From the NCBI GenBank assembly GCA_002633315.1, contig NWBN01000031.1, forward strand, positions 429,018 through 493,017: DNA of 64,000 nt. Reading direction: 5' to 3'. Every line of letters begins with the position of its first letter. Positions within the stretch are counted from its first letter, which is position 1. This DNA comes from Bacteroidales bacterium Phil6 (GTDB lineage: Bacteria > Bacteroidota > Bacteroidia > Bacteroidales > F082). The position numbers and the translations under genes are program-made. Under the pieces are notes generated by a model that made no database searches, was not told where the DNA came from, and saw only the letters and a list, made by a program, of their open reading frames with translations. Positions 18,150 through 27,269 of the stretch are shown piece by piece.

Positions 18150-19358
18150 TTAAAAATCAAGAAGTGAATTTCTATCTGAAGCTATCTCTTCATATATATC
18201 TATGAATATGTCTTCTTTCGTATATATTAGATATATAAAGATAGAAGATATAATAATCAAGACAATAAACGTATAGATTAATAATACTGTAAATGATTTG
18301 ATTGTTGTCTTTATCCATCCGGAGCCTTTGTAAACTTTGTATGAGGCTATTACGGTATATATGAAAACTGATGCTGTGAATAACAGAATTACTATACCTC
18401 CATATTTCCATAATTCACCGATTATAATATAACATGACAACAACATAAAAAAGAAACTTGCCAGATGCAGTGAAAATACAAAGTTTCCCATATAAGAAAG
18501 CATGTATTTGCGGTACATGCCTTTTAATATAAGTGCGAATAGTGGAATAAGCAGTAAAGTCACCAATGGAGCATATTTGCTGATAATGCCAATAATATGT
18601 TCCTTGAAGATGGTGATTTTTGTCATCGTATTCGAAGTGTATTTGTAGTTGAACTCAATGAGAGGCATACCGTTCCATTTCCCAATGACATTATAGATTT
18701 TTTTTGAAAGAAGCTCTTTCGGAACTCTTACGGTGAGAGTATCCTTGGATGCCGAATTTTTTCTATCTGATATGCAGTTGATAATACTGAAGACTTTTTG
18801 ATAGTTTGCAATGACTGCACTGTCGGATACCATAACTACTACGGTATCTTTGGAATAAGTATTGTCAAGAGTAATGCCATTGGATATTAGTTCATTGAAT
18901 GCCAATGTCTCATTAATACTTCTCGTTCCTGTACTCATCATTGTATCGATTTTTTTGTTAATGAAAATAAAGAAAAACAGGAAAAATATCACTGTGATAA
19001 ACATTAAAAGTCTCATTGGATGGACGTATGAGACAATCTTTCCGGCATTGAATTCATTAGTAAGAAATCCGGGTCTTAGCAACAGCATCCTGAGTGTTGT
19101 CCACACTTTGCCGTCGAATTGATATACATTTTCAAAATATTGCAGAATATATTTCCAAAACGGCTGTTCGGTATCAAGGGCATATTGTCCGCATTGATAG
19201 CAATACATTCCTTTCAATTCACAGCCGCAGTTCTTGCAGAATCTGTAACCGGGCACGGTTTTCTTTCTTATTCTTTTCAGCTTCTTGTATTCTATGCTGC
19301 GTAACAGTCGTTTTTTTCTTTCAGCTGTTTTAGATATGTTGTCAGTATCTTTTTTCAT
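18150..19358 (-). CDS. DUF3667 membrane protein with zinc ribbon
   Basis: A 402-residue protein. After a very basic N-terminus, a zinc-ribbon-like module has Cys41/Cys44 (CKNCG) and Cys53/Cys56 (CYQCG). It is followed by the family signature WKYILQYFENVYQFDGKVWTTLRMLLLRPGFL (here read in two pieces, about residues 70-100) and HPMRLLMFITVIFFLFF. Several transmembrane segments follow in the C-terminal half. DUF3667 proteins are Bacteroidota membrane proteins of unknown role. A TACCTTTG promoter box is 95 nt upstream. Confidence 0.82.
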   Translation of the reverse strand: MKKDTDNISKTAERKKRLLRSIEYKKLKRIRKKTVPGYRFCKNCGCELKGMYCYQCGQYALDTEQPFWKYILQYFENVYQFDGKVWTTLRMLLLRPGFLTNEFNAGKIVSYVHPMRLLMFITVIFFLFFFIFINKKIDTMMSTGTRSINETLAFNELISNGITLDNTYSKDTVVVMVSDSAVIANYQKVFSIINCISDRKNSASKDTLTVRVPKELLSKKIYNVIGKWNGMPLIEFNYKYTSNTMTKITIFKEHIIGIISKYAPLVTLLLIPLFALILKGMYRKYMLSYMGNFVFSLHLASFFFMLLSCYIIIGELWKYGGIVILLFTASVFIYTVIASYKVYKGSGWIKTTIKSFTVLLIYTFIVLIIISSIFIYLIYTKEDIFIDIYEEIASDRNSLLDF

Positions 19359-19452
19359 AGAATAGAATTATTGACCATTGTTATACCTTTTTTGATTATT
19401 GAACTTGTTTTTAAACAGTGCATTTATATAATGATATGACAGGTTTTTCATG

Positions 19453-19460
19453 CAAAGGTA
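19453..19460 (-). promoter_or_regulatory. -7 box of the DUF3667 gene
   Basis: TACCTTTG on the minus strand, 95 nt before the start codon. Confidence 0.5.
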
Positions 19461-19524
19461 AGTAAAAATATTTGTTCAGGATATGTGAAATATAAAAAAT
19501 GCGGATGTTTTTTATTATCTGCAT

Positions 19525-19533
19525 GGGGGGGGG
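19525..19533 (+). repeat. Homopolymer tract, 9 G
   Basis: Nine G in very AT-rich intergenic DNA, flanked by GCAT and AATGC. It is not inside a convincing gene and lies 65-75 nt upstream of the DUF3667 promoter box on the other strand. Confidence 0.75.
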
Positions 19534-19741
19534 TAAATGCTTGATTTTTAAATATTTAGTCATGTATGTGCAATGAGAGATTTTCGTTGTTTTTTCAATG
19601 AAATGTTGATGTTTTTTCTTTCGGATGTTTATGTTGTATGATTTTGGATGGTAAGATTATTTAGTACATTTTTAAAAATGATGTAATGTTTTTTCTGATA
19701 ATATTTTGTTGTTTTTTTAAGTGTAAAAGGAGATATTTGGT

Positions 19742-19749
19742 TATATTTG
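19742..19749 (+). promoter_or_regulatory. -7 box of nnr
   Basis: TATATTTG, 14 nt before the nnr ATG. Confidence 0.6.
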
Positions 19750-19763
19750 CATAAAATATTGTT

Positions 19764-21281
19764 ATGAAAATACTCGATATTCCGGCAATAAGGGAATGTG
19801 ACAGATATACTGTCGAGCATGAGCCGGTTGCATCCGTTGACTTGATGGAGCGCGCTGCCAATGCTCTAAAGTCATGGCTAATGGTACATGACATCGTTAA
19901 GGCAAAGAATATTAAGATATTTTGTGGTATGGGTAACAATGGAGGTGACGGTCTTGCTCTTGCCCGACTGTTGTCGTATTCAGATATTTCGTCTGAAGTG
20001 TATCTGTTAAGATTGTCGGAGCGGTTTTCTCCGGATTGTGAGACTAACTATTTGAGAATTAAAGACATAGAATGTGTTAAGATATTTGAGCTTTTTACTG
20101 AGGCGGATTTTCCGGTTATCGACACCGCTGATGTCGTCATAGACGCTGTCCTGGGTTCAGGATTGAATAAACCTTTACAAGGTGTGATGGCACAACTTGC
20201 TGAATATCTTAATGATATTGATGCTGTTAAAATAGCTGTCGATATACCTTCCGGTATGTTTGCCGATAGAGTTCAGCCTTGTGATGCTATGGCTGTTAAA
20301 GTTGACTATACTCTGACCTTTCAATTTCCTAAATTGTCTTTTCTTTTTGCAGAAAATGATTCCATAGTAGGAGAGTGGCATGTTTTGGATATAGGTCTGC
20401 ATCGTGATTTCATTGATGCTGTTGAGACAGATAATTTCTTTACTACAGAAGATGTGGTACGTCCGATTTTACGTTCGCGTCCCAAGTTCTCACACAAAGG
20501 GACATACGGTCATGCCTTGCTTGTTGCCGGGTCGGAAGGTATGAGTGGAGCATGTCTGCTGTCTGCAGAGTCATGTATGCGCTCCGGAACAGGACTGTTG
20601 ACTGTTCATCTTCCTTCTTCAGTAGCGCTTCCTCTGATGTCGTATCTTCCGGAAGCAATGTCAGAAATAGATAGCTGTCAATCTCATAATACTGCTGTCG
20701 GAGATCTTTCACGTTATACAGCCATTGGCATGGGCCCTGGTCTTGGACGACACAGCGATACTGCCGCTATGATTAAATCTGTTTTGAGAGATGCAGATGT
20801 GCCAATAGTTCTTGATGCCGACGCACTTAATATACTGTCAGATAACAAGACCTGGCTCGAATTTTTGCCGGCAGGTACTATACTGACACCGCACCCGAAG
20901 GAATTTGAACGTCTGTTCGGCACTTGTGCGGATTCTTTACAACGTCTTGATTTACAACGCAAGATGGCAATGAGATATAATATAATCATTGTGTTGAAAG
21001 GTGCCTATACTTCTGTTATGATGCCTAATGGGAAATGTTTCTTCAATTCCACAGGCAATCCCGGTATGGCAAAAGCAGGAAGCGGAGATGTGTTGACAGG
21101 TATAATATTGTCGTTGCTCGCTCAGCACTACAGTCCGGAAGAGGCCGCTGTGTTGGGTGTCTATGTCCATGGCCTTGCCGGCGACGTGGCGGCTTCTCGT
21201 CATGGAATGTACGGAATGTTGTCTTCCGACATATCCGAATGTTTAGGCGATGCCTTTCTTGAAATAGCCGGGCGTCAATAA
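19764..21281 (+). CDS. nnr: Bifunctional NAD(P)H-hydrate epimerase/dehydratase
   Basis: Repairs damaged NADHX and NADPHX. At 505 residues it has the two-domain length of E. coli YjeF. The N-terminal epimerase half carries [18 protein letters not shown] and [10 protein letters not shown]. The C-terminal ADP-dependent dehydratase half, of the ribokinase-like fold, carries [37 protein letters not shown] and the catalytic [16 protein letters not shown]. It overlaps the convergent parE gene by 7 bp at the 3' end. Confidence 0.95.
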   Translation: MKILDIPAIRECDRYTVEHEPVASVDLMERAANALKSWLMVHDIVKAKNIKIFCGMGNNGGDGLALARLLSYSDISSEVYLLRLSERFSPDCETNYLRIKDIECVKIFELFTEADFPVIDTADVVIDAVLGSGLNKPLQGVMAQLAEYLNDIDAVKIAVDIPSGMFADRVQPCDAMAVKVDYTLTFQFPKLSFLFAENDSIVGEWHVLDIGLHRDFIDAVETDNFFTTEDVVRPILRSRPKFSHKGTYGHALLVAGSEGMSGACLLSAESCMRSGTGLLTVHLPSSVALPLMSYLPEAMSEIDSCQSHNTAVGDLSRYTAIGMGPGLGRHSDTAAMIKSVLRDADVPIVLDADALNILSDNKTWLEFLPAGTILTPHPKEFERLFGTCADSLQRLDLQRKMAMRYNIIIVLKGAYTSVMMPNGKCFFNSTGNPGMAKAGSGDVLTGIILSLLAQHYSPEEAAVLGVYVHGLAGDVAASRHGMYGMLSSDISECLGDAFLEIAGRQ

Positions 21282-23200
21282 ATTTTGTCTATATTGGTAT
21301 CGTCTTCAACTCTCAGATTTTCAATGATGAACTCTTGACGGTCTTCGGTATTCTTGCCCATATAATATAATAACATTTCCGGTATGGTGAGGTCGTTGCG
21401 TAAAATAATGGGCTCCAATCTCATGTTGGGACCTATGAAATAACTGAACTCGTCTGGCGATATCTCTCCTAAACCTTTGAATCTCGTTATCTCAGGATTT
21501 TTGCCCAATGATTTTATGGCGTTGATGCGTTCTTCATCGGTATAACAGTATATGGTCTGTTTTTTGTTGCGAACTCTGAAAAGAGGAGTCTGTAGGATAT
21601 ACAGATGTCCGCCTCTAATGACGTCTGGATAAAACTGCAGGAAAAATGTCAGCATCAGCAGGCGTATGTGCATGCCGTCCACATCGGCATCCGTGGCTAT
21701 GACTATATTATTGTATCTCAGATTTTCTATGGACTCGTCAATATTGAGTGCAGCCTGCAACAGATTGAACTCTTCATTTTCATAAACTATTTTTTTTGAC
21801 AGGCCGAAACAGTTCAACGGCTTGCCTTTCAGGCTGAAAACAGCCTGTGTAGTGGCGTTGCGGCTCTTGGTGATGCTTCCTGATGCTGAGTCACCTTCGG
21901 TGATGAACAGTGTGGACTCAAGTCTCTTCTCATGATTGGTATTGTAATGCACCCTGCATTCTCTTAGTTTCTTATTGTTGAGACTGACTTTCTTGGCGCT
22001 CTCTTTGGCAAGTTTCTTGATGTTGGCCATGCCTTTGCGCTCTTTCTCATTCTGTATTATTTTACGCATGAGCGCTTCAGCAACATCGCTGTTGATATGC
22101 AGGAACTTGTCGAAATGACGTTTTATTATGTCAGTTACGTATGCTCTTATCGTCACATCTCCATCTTTATCCATCACAGTGGAACTGAACTTTGTTTTTG
22201 TCTGTCCTTCATATTCAGGATTCATGACTTTGATGCTAATAGCGGCAATAAAAGAACTGCGTATGTCGCTTGTTTCATAGTCTTTATTATAGAACTCTCT
22301 GATGGTTTTGGCTATAGCTTCCCGGAAAACATTGAGATGAGTGCCGCCGAGCGGGTTGTATTGTCCGTTGGCAAAAGAGAAATATTCTTCGTTAGAAGTG
22401 ATGTTGGAATGTGTAAAGGCACATTCAAAATCCCCTTCCTTGATATGAATAATAGGATAAACACAAGTCTCCAACTTGCCAATACGTCTTTCCAAAAGGT
22501 CGAGAAGACCGTTCTTGGCTTGATATTTATGACCGTTGAAATTTATTGTCAACCCGCTGTTCAGGAATACATAATTCCAGATGAGGTCATCGACATATTC
22601 CATCAGAAAATGGTAATTGCCGAACAAAGTACTGTCCGGCTTGAAAGTAATGGCAGTGCCGTTGCGTTCTTCTGTCGCAAATTCTTCTGACTCGTATGTG
22701 AGTTCTCCTTTGGAAAACTCTATTATTTTGGTAACTCCGTCGCGATAAGCCTGAGCCTTGAAATAAGACGACATGGCATTGGTGGCTTTGGCGCCTACGC
22801 CGTTAAGACCTACCGCCTTCTTGAAAACAGAAGTATTGTATTTGGCACCGGTGTTCATCTGACTCATACATACCTTGAGTTTTCCCAACGGTATGCCACG
22901 TCCGTAATCTCGCACTGTAACAGTCTCGTCTGCAATGGTTACTTCAATGACTTTGCCGTAGCCCATGACATACTCGTCAATGGCGTTGTCTATTATTTCT
23001 TTTAAGAGTATGTATATGCCGTCGTCATGAGCAGAGCCGTCGCCCATCTTGCCAATATACATGCCGGGTCTTGTCCTGATATGCTCCGCCCATTCCAAAT
23101 GTAAGATACTGCTTTCATCGTATGTGTCAGACTCCTGTACAATGGGGAAATCCAATTCATCGTCATTGTAAGTGTTGTCTCCCTCAAAAATTTCTGCCAT
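21275..23200 (-). CDS. parE: DNA topoisomerase IV subunit B
   Basis: ATPase and TOPRIM subunit of a type IIA topoisomerase that decatenates chromosomes. It has 641 residues. Motifs in order: GHKL ATPase ([36 protein letters not shown]), transducer, TOPRIM ([27 protein letters not shown] as [11 protein letters not shown] here) and the C-terminal [25 protein letters not shown] and [14 protein letters not shown] are typical of Bacteroidota ParE rather than GyrB. parC is not next to it in this window. The promoter box is 17 nt before the ATG. Confidence 0.9.
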   Translation of the reverse strand: MAEIFEGDNTYNDDELDFPIVQESDTYDESSILHLEWAEHIRTRPGMYIGKMGDGSAHDDGIYILLKEIIDNAIDEYVMGYGKVIEVTIADETVTVRDYGRGIPLGKLKVCMSQMNTGAKYNTSVFKKAVGLNGVGAKATNAMSSYFKAQAYRDGVTKIIEFSKGELTYESEEFATEERNGTAITFKPDSTLFGNYHFLMEYVDDLIWNYVFLNSGLTINFNGHKYQAKNGLLDLLERRIGKLETCVYPIIHIKEGDFECAFTHSNITSNEEYFSFANGQYNPLGGTHLNVFREAIAKTIREFYNKDYETSDIRSSFIAAISIKVMNPEYEGQTKTKFSSTVMDKDGDVTIRAYVTDIIKRHFDKFLHINSDVAEALMRKIIQNEKERKGMANIKKLAKESAKKVSLNNKKLRECRVHYNTNHEKRLESTLFITEGDSASGSITKSRNATTQAVFSLKGKPLNCFGLSKKIVYENEEFNLLQAALNIDESIENLRYNNIVIATDADVDGMHIRLLMLTFFLQFYPDVIRGGHLYILQTPLFRVRNKKQTIYCYTDEERINAIKSLGKNPEITRFKGLGEISPDEFSYFIGPNMRLEPIILRNDLTIPEMLLYYMGKNTEDRQEFIIENLRVEDDTNIDKIY

Positions 23201-23543
23201 CGTGTAATTATTTTCGCAAAAATAATAAATTTCCTTTTTTATTGCGTGCCCGAACTATGTTTTTTTCTTTTAAAAATAAATGGACATTATATACAGGATG
23301 TTATAATTATATTTATAACGGATGAATTGTTTTTTAAATTAAATATAAAGAATGTTTTAAATGTTTGAATAGAAAATTTAGACTATTTGTTTTTTATTAT
23401 TTCTTTGATAAATTACAGTTAAAATAATGTAATTTAATATTTTAATTTATTATAATTTAGTATAAAAGTAGTTAATTAAAATAATATTATGAATTGCTTT
23501 GGAAACTTTACTGACATTTGCATTGTTTTTAGAAAAAAATATT
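23201..23543. other. 343-nt very AT-rich divergent promoter region
   Basis: Between parE and the thioredoxin-like gene. It holds the parE promoter box at 23224-23217 and a weak box GACATTTG (23513-23520) before the plus-strand gene. Nothing else is recognised. Confidence 0.5.
23217..23224 (-). promoter_or_regulatory. -7 box of parE
   Basis: TATTTTTG on the minus strand, 16 nt before the parE start codon. Confidence 0.6.
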
Positions 23544-23894
23544 ATGGCTGTATCAAATGTTAATGATTCTGAGTTCAACAAGGCTCTTAAAACACACGAT
23601 GATGTTATTGTGAAATACTACGCCGACTGGTGTGGTGCTTGTCGTCTTTATGCTCCAATATTTAAAAGATTGTCGGAGGATAAACGTTTTAAAAAAGTTA
23701 AATTCTTGGAGGTCAATATTGACCATTGTCCGCGGGCAAAAGGTAAGGTGAAAATAGATTTCATTCCTTTTGTGGCTACCTTTAAAAATGGTGAGCTCCT
23801 CGATGCCATGCCTACTACTCAACAGACAAAAACTGTCATTATGCTTGAGGAACTTGTCAGATACGATGCTTTAATCGAGCATGATTACAGATGA
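23544..23894 (+). CDS. Thioredoxin-family protein (WCGAC)
   Basis: A 116-residue cytoplasmic thioredoxin fold with active site W29-C-G-A-C33. It has the usual VKYYADWCGACR strand-helix junction and a cis-Pro region KIDFIPFVATFKNGE. The start at 23544 is preferred over an in-frame ATG at 23499, because the latter's extension overlaps the likely promoter and is not thioredoxin-like. The Gly-Ala pair between the cysteines differs from CGPC of the canonical TrxA encoded at 59431, so it probably serves a more specialised disulfide or redox task. Confidence 0.8.
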   Translation: MAVSNVNDSEFNKALKTHDDVIVKYYADWCGACRLYAPIFKRLSEDKRFKKVKFLEVNIDHCPRAKGKVKIDFIPFVATFKNGELLDAMPTTQQTKTVIMLEELVRYDALIEHDYR

Positions 23895-23898
23895 CGTT

Positions 23899-23973
23899 GC
23901 GAGGTGTCGTAATATGTGAAATGCATGACATTTGAATATTCGGCATTTTGTCATTACTGCACCTCGTTTTTTT
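23899..23973 (+). terminator. Terminator after the thioredoxin-like gene
   Basis: CGAGGTG (23900-23906) pairs with CACCTCG (23960-23966), with an inner stem ATGACA/TGTCAT, followed by seven T. It overlaps the 3' end of the convergent flippase gene. Confidence 0.6.
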
Positions 23974-25273
23974 CTTTTCTTGAACCGTTTTTTGTCAAGA
24001 ATGACATAATCTCTTTTTTTATCAGTGATATATCTTCAGCCGTAGGTAAAAGCTCTCTGTTTTTTGTTGATGAAAGTTTTTTGAAAACTATCCATTGATA
24101 AATTATTGTAGCCAAACTTGTCAATGTGAATGATATTCCGGCTCCGGCTATGCCGTACAATGGTACTAATGTGCTTACCGACGGTATGGTGACCACCAAA
24201 CCGACAGCGGAGGCTATAAGATTGTGTTTGGGTTTGTTGATGCCTGAGAAATAATGGCTGAAGACCATGTTGGCTGCCATAAATGCCATGCCGAGCGATG
24301 TGGTGATTATCACTATGCGTATTCCGGAAAATGCATCTGTGAATATCCATGAATATACTTCAGTCGGTATGACACATAGTATTATATTGAAAAACAATGT
24401 TGCTGCAACTGCTATTTTTAGAAATAATATAGTCAGTTGTGCAGCCTTCTTCTCATCTTTGAGATTGCTTATCTTGGAAAACTGAACGAGTGCTATGCTG
24501 TGTCCGATTAGTTTTGTGCATTCTGATACCTGTGTCCCGGAATTGTAAATGCCAACGTCGCTGATATTGGAAAATGACTTGATGAAATAAAAACTCAGTC
24601 TCTTGTTGAGCAAACTCAATAGGGATGACAATTGTATGATGGTTCCAAAATGCAACATCTCTTTCATACAGGCTTTCAATGATTCATGCCGGTCGTCGTT
24701 TATGTATTTTATGATGGTGAAAAAACCGCATATACAGCCGGTGATATATCCTGTTAATAGTGAATACACAAAAGCCCGTGCATCTCTTATGTCTAAGATG
24801 AAAATATATCCTATCATAGACAACATCTGTGTCATGAATTGTATTATGAATATGATATTCTGGGTGTTGACTCTTTCTTTGCCAATTAATATGTTGAGAT
24901 TGAAGTTGTGAAAACTATACACGAAAACCAATATCAACAGAATTACTTCATAACCTTCAGGTACAAAGACATTCAAGGCGGGAGTGAAAGATAAAACGTA
25001 AAACAATATTGAATATACGGATATTACTAAAAATATCCAAAGAAATGATGTTTTCATGAGGGTGCGGAACGACTTACGTGGAGTAAAATATATCAACCCA
25101 CTGCCGGCCATCAGTTCAACACCTATTAATAATAATGTGACATCGACTAACACTGTACCACCTATACCCCATGCTGTCGAACCAAGATACCTCGTGCCAA
25201 TCCATAATGTGATGAATCCGCATAATGCATTTAATACCCTTGTACTGAATGTCCCGAATATCTTTTCTAACAT
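23954..25273 (-). CDS. Polysaccharide/oligosaccharide flippase (MATE/Wzx-like)
   Basis: A 439-residue integral membrane protein with about 12 predicted hydrophobic segments. The N-terminus (FSTRVLNALCGFITLWIGTR) and the mid-protein FSNISDVGIYNSG are typical of the polysaccharide biosynthesis/MVF flippase family. It would move a lipid-linked glycan across the inner membrane. It follows the formyltransferase/GIPC-like gene by 21 nt on the same strand, so the two probably act in one surface-glycan pathway. The C-terminus is highly charged (KKNGSRKEKNE-like). Confidence 0.82.
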   Translation of the reverse strand: MLEKIFGTFSTRVLNALCGFITLWIGTRYLGSTAWGIGGTVLVDVTLLLIGVELMAGSGLIYFTPRKSFRTLMKTSFLWIFLVISVYSILFYVLSFTPALNVFVPEGYEVILLILVFVYSFHNFNLNILIGKERVNTQNIIFIIQFMTQMLSMIGYIFILDIRDARAFVYSLLTGYITGCICGFFTIIKYINDDRHESLKACMKEMLHFGTIIQLSSLLSLLNKRLSFYFIKSFSNISDVGIYNSGTQVSECTKLIGHSIALVQFSKISNLKDEKKAAQLTILFLKIAVAATLFFNIILCVIPTEVYSWIFTDAFSGIRIVIITTSLGMAFMAANMVFSHYFSGINKPKHNLIASAVGLVVTIPSVSTLVPLYGIAGAGISFTLTSLATIIYQWIVFKKLSSTKNRELLPTAEDISLIKKEIMSFLTKNGSRKEKNEVQ

Positions 25274-25294
25274 ATTACTTCCGTTGAATGATTA

Positions 25295-26971
25295 TCAATG
25301 TTTCCTTTTTCTTCTTTTTGTGATTTTTTGAGATAGTTGGTTTTTAAAGCCTTGCCATGTAAATACGAAACGTTTGCCGTCAAAGACGCATATCTCTTCA
25401 TTGCCGTTGATGGTATGTATTCCATGATTATACTCGCTTCCCATTATCGGACTGATCGTTTTTATTTCTTTTTCTGAATATTTATTAACAGACAATTCAG
25501 TTATTTCGTTTAGGATTATGGATTGTCCGTAATGCTTTGTGCAATTCTGCGACGGTCTGATGTTGATGTTGTTGTATCTGAATATCTTACCTGCCGGTCT
25601 TGCACTGTGGCAGTCTGTTTTGACAGGATTGTTTCCTGCTTCTTTGTAAGGCCCTCTGAGATTGTCAGCATGATATATCATCAGATTTGTGTGTGAATAT
25701 TCTTGAGGTACAGTAAAAAGATACCATTTTTTGTTGTCATAAAATAACGTGGCATCAACTATATTTTCTCCTTCAATCAAAGTGCTGTCTTCTTCGAGTG
25801 TTAGTTTCTCTTCGTTAAATCTGTACAATGTCAGTTTTCCTGTCTGATAAGCCTCCGGCAGGCAATATATTATTCCTTCATATTCAAATATATATGGATA
25901 GGAGCGATGTTCATGGAAATCGGTTATTCGATGATATGTTTGGAATCGTTCTGACTGCAACGTCACTGCTATATCTCCTTTGCCGTTTTTATATGAATAC
26001 CATTCAAAGAAAATATAAGTGTCTTTATCGGTTTTGATGACAAAGGGGTCGGCAAAGTATTCGTATTTTTGTTTTTTCTTAAACCATTGTATGTTAAGAC
26101 TTTCTTTGTCTTTGCAGTCTATGAACTTTTGCGGAGACGTCATGCAGTAACCTACATTCCAGTCTTCCTGTCTCATCAGTTCATTTACATTATAAGTAAT
26201 CCTTCTCCAAATAGAAAGCCAGAAGTAATACAGCATCAAATAGTTACGCGGCGGATGCAATATGGGAGCCTTGGATTTGGAGCATTCTTCCTTAAGTTCC
26301 GAGTTGTTGACGAGGTCTTTGCATGCCAACAACGGCAGGACGGATGCACCATAATATATCTGGTCTAAATGTGCCTTGTAACTGTGTGTCAGGGTGTTGA
26401 ATTGCACTCTTTTTATTATGTAACCTTTGTCTAATTCATCGGTAAGACGCTGCAAAATCACGCCATTTGACGGCATTTTTTTGATGAACTCCCAAAAACC
26501 GGGAGGCCCACCACGTATTATTCTCTCGTCATCATGATGAAAAGACCAGATGCCGTAATGTGCTGTCTTTAATATATCTCCTCTTATGATGTTGAATCCG
26601 AAACGTAAAAGAAAATCCAAATGATACGAACTGATGATTTCTATGTCACCGTCGTTGAAAATTGTTGAAACTCCTTTTTTACGCGTCTTGCAGACTATAC
26701 AGTCCTTACCTTTTATTATATCGCTGATGTCTGTAGCTGTTTTGCTGCTCGGATTGAAAATATATCTGTTCCATAAACGGAAAAACAGCCTTTTATATGG
26801 ATATTTGCGTATCTTTTCTGTAATGGGAGTCTTCTCTTCTTGTTTATTACCGTTTTTGACTACTAAAGCAAGCTCTATATTGTTGTCAATCAATATTTTG
26901 ACAACGTTGTACTGCCATTTCTCAACAATATTGCCGTTGAGCATGAGTCCAAAACGCAAATGTTTCATCAA
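25295..26971 (-). CDS. Formyltransferase-like + GIPC-transferase-like two-domain protein
   Basis: A 558-residue protein. The N-terminal 220 residues resemble formyltransferase-fold proteins (GIWSFHHDDERIIRGGPPGFWEF, GVILQRLTDELDKGYIIK). Residues about 280-530 resemble the beta-propeller domain of the plant-like glucosamine inositolphosphorylceramide transferase family (FADPFVIKTDKDTYIFFEW, YPYIFEYEGIIYCLPE, VDATLFYDNKKWYLFT, SARPAGKIF). Such proteins occur in polysaccharide loci of Bacteroidota; the reaction is not established. It is the first gene of a two-gene unit with the flippase. Promoter box TACTTTTG at 26994-26987. Confidence 0.7.
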   Translation of the reverse strand: MMKHLRFGLMLNGNIVEKWQYNVVKILIDNNIELALVVKNGNKQEEKTPITEKIRKYPYKRLFFRLWNRYIFNPSSKTATDISDIIKGKDCIVCKTRKKGVSTIFNDGDIEIISSYHLDFLLRFGFNIIRGDILKTAHYGIWSFHHDDERIIRGGPPGFWEFIKKMPSNGVILQRLTDELDKGYIIKRVQFNTLTHSYKAHLDQIYYGASVLPLLACKDLVNNSELKEECSKSKAPILHPPRNYLMLYYFWLSIWRRITYNVNELMRQEDWNVGYCMTSPQKFIDCKDKESLNIQWFKKKQKYEYFADPFVIKTDKDTYIFFEWYSYKNGKGDIAVTLQSERFQTYHRITDFHEHRSYPYIFEYEGIIYCLPEAYQTGKLTLYRFNEEKLTLEEDSTLIEGENIVDATLFYDNKKWYLFTVPQEYSHTNLMIYHADNLRGPYKEAGNNPVKTDCHSARPAGKIFRYNNINIRPSQNCTKHYGQSIILNEITELSVNKYSEKEIKTISPIMGSEYNHGIHTINGNEEICVFDGKRFVFTWQGFKNQLSQKITKRRKRKH

Positions 26972-26986
26972 TCAATGATTTTAATG

Positions 26987-26994
26987 CAAAAGTA
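26987..26994 (-). promoter_or_regulatory. -7 box of the formyltransferase-like/flippase unit
   Basis: TACTTTTG on the minus strand, 15 nt before the start codon. Confidence 0.55.
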
Positions 26995-27244
26995 ACTAAT
27001 ATTATCATAATTTATTTTTTTAATAGAAAAAATATTTGTCGAGGAAATTTATTTGCTTGTCTGATGGTTGGACTTAATGTTGGTGATTTGCTTTTTTTAT
27101 TTTGATTATTATTGTTTTTGGTATCTTTCAATGATGAATATTTTTTTGATTTTATATATTAAGGAGTGTTTTTTGCGTTATCTTTAAATATTATTGAGAG
27201 TTGAACAAGTTTTTAAAGATTCTTTTCAGTTCGAAATTAAGATG

Positions 27245-27252
27245 TATATTTG
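27245..27252 (+). promoter_or_regulatory. -7 box of the GT2 fusion gene
   Basis: TATATTTG, 17 nt before the start codon. Confidence 0.6.
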
Positions 27253-27269
27253 CAATCTAAAATATATCC

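Larger units (their letters stand above)
19359..19763. other. 405-nt intergenic region with divergent promoters and a G tract
   Basis: It holds the minus-strand promoter box of the DUF3667 gene (19460-19453), the plus-strand box of nnr (19742-19749) and a 9-G tract at 19525-19533. No gene-like ORF is convincing. Confidence 0.6.

Noticed and set aside
19523..19537. Micro-ORF ATG-GGG-GGG-GGG-TAA across the G tract
   Set aside because: Four codons with no promoter or ribosome binding site; it is just the homopolymer read in frame.
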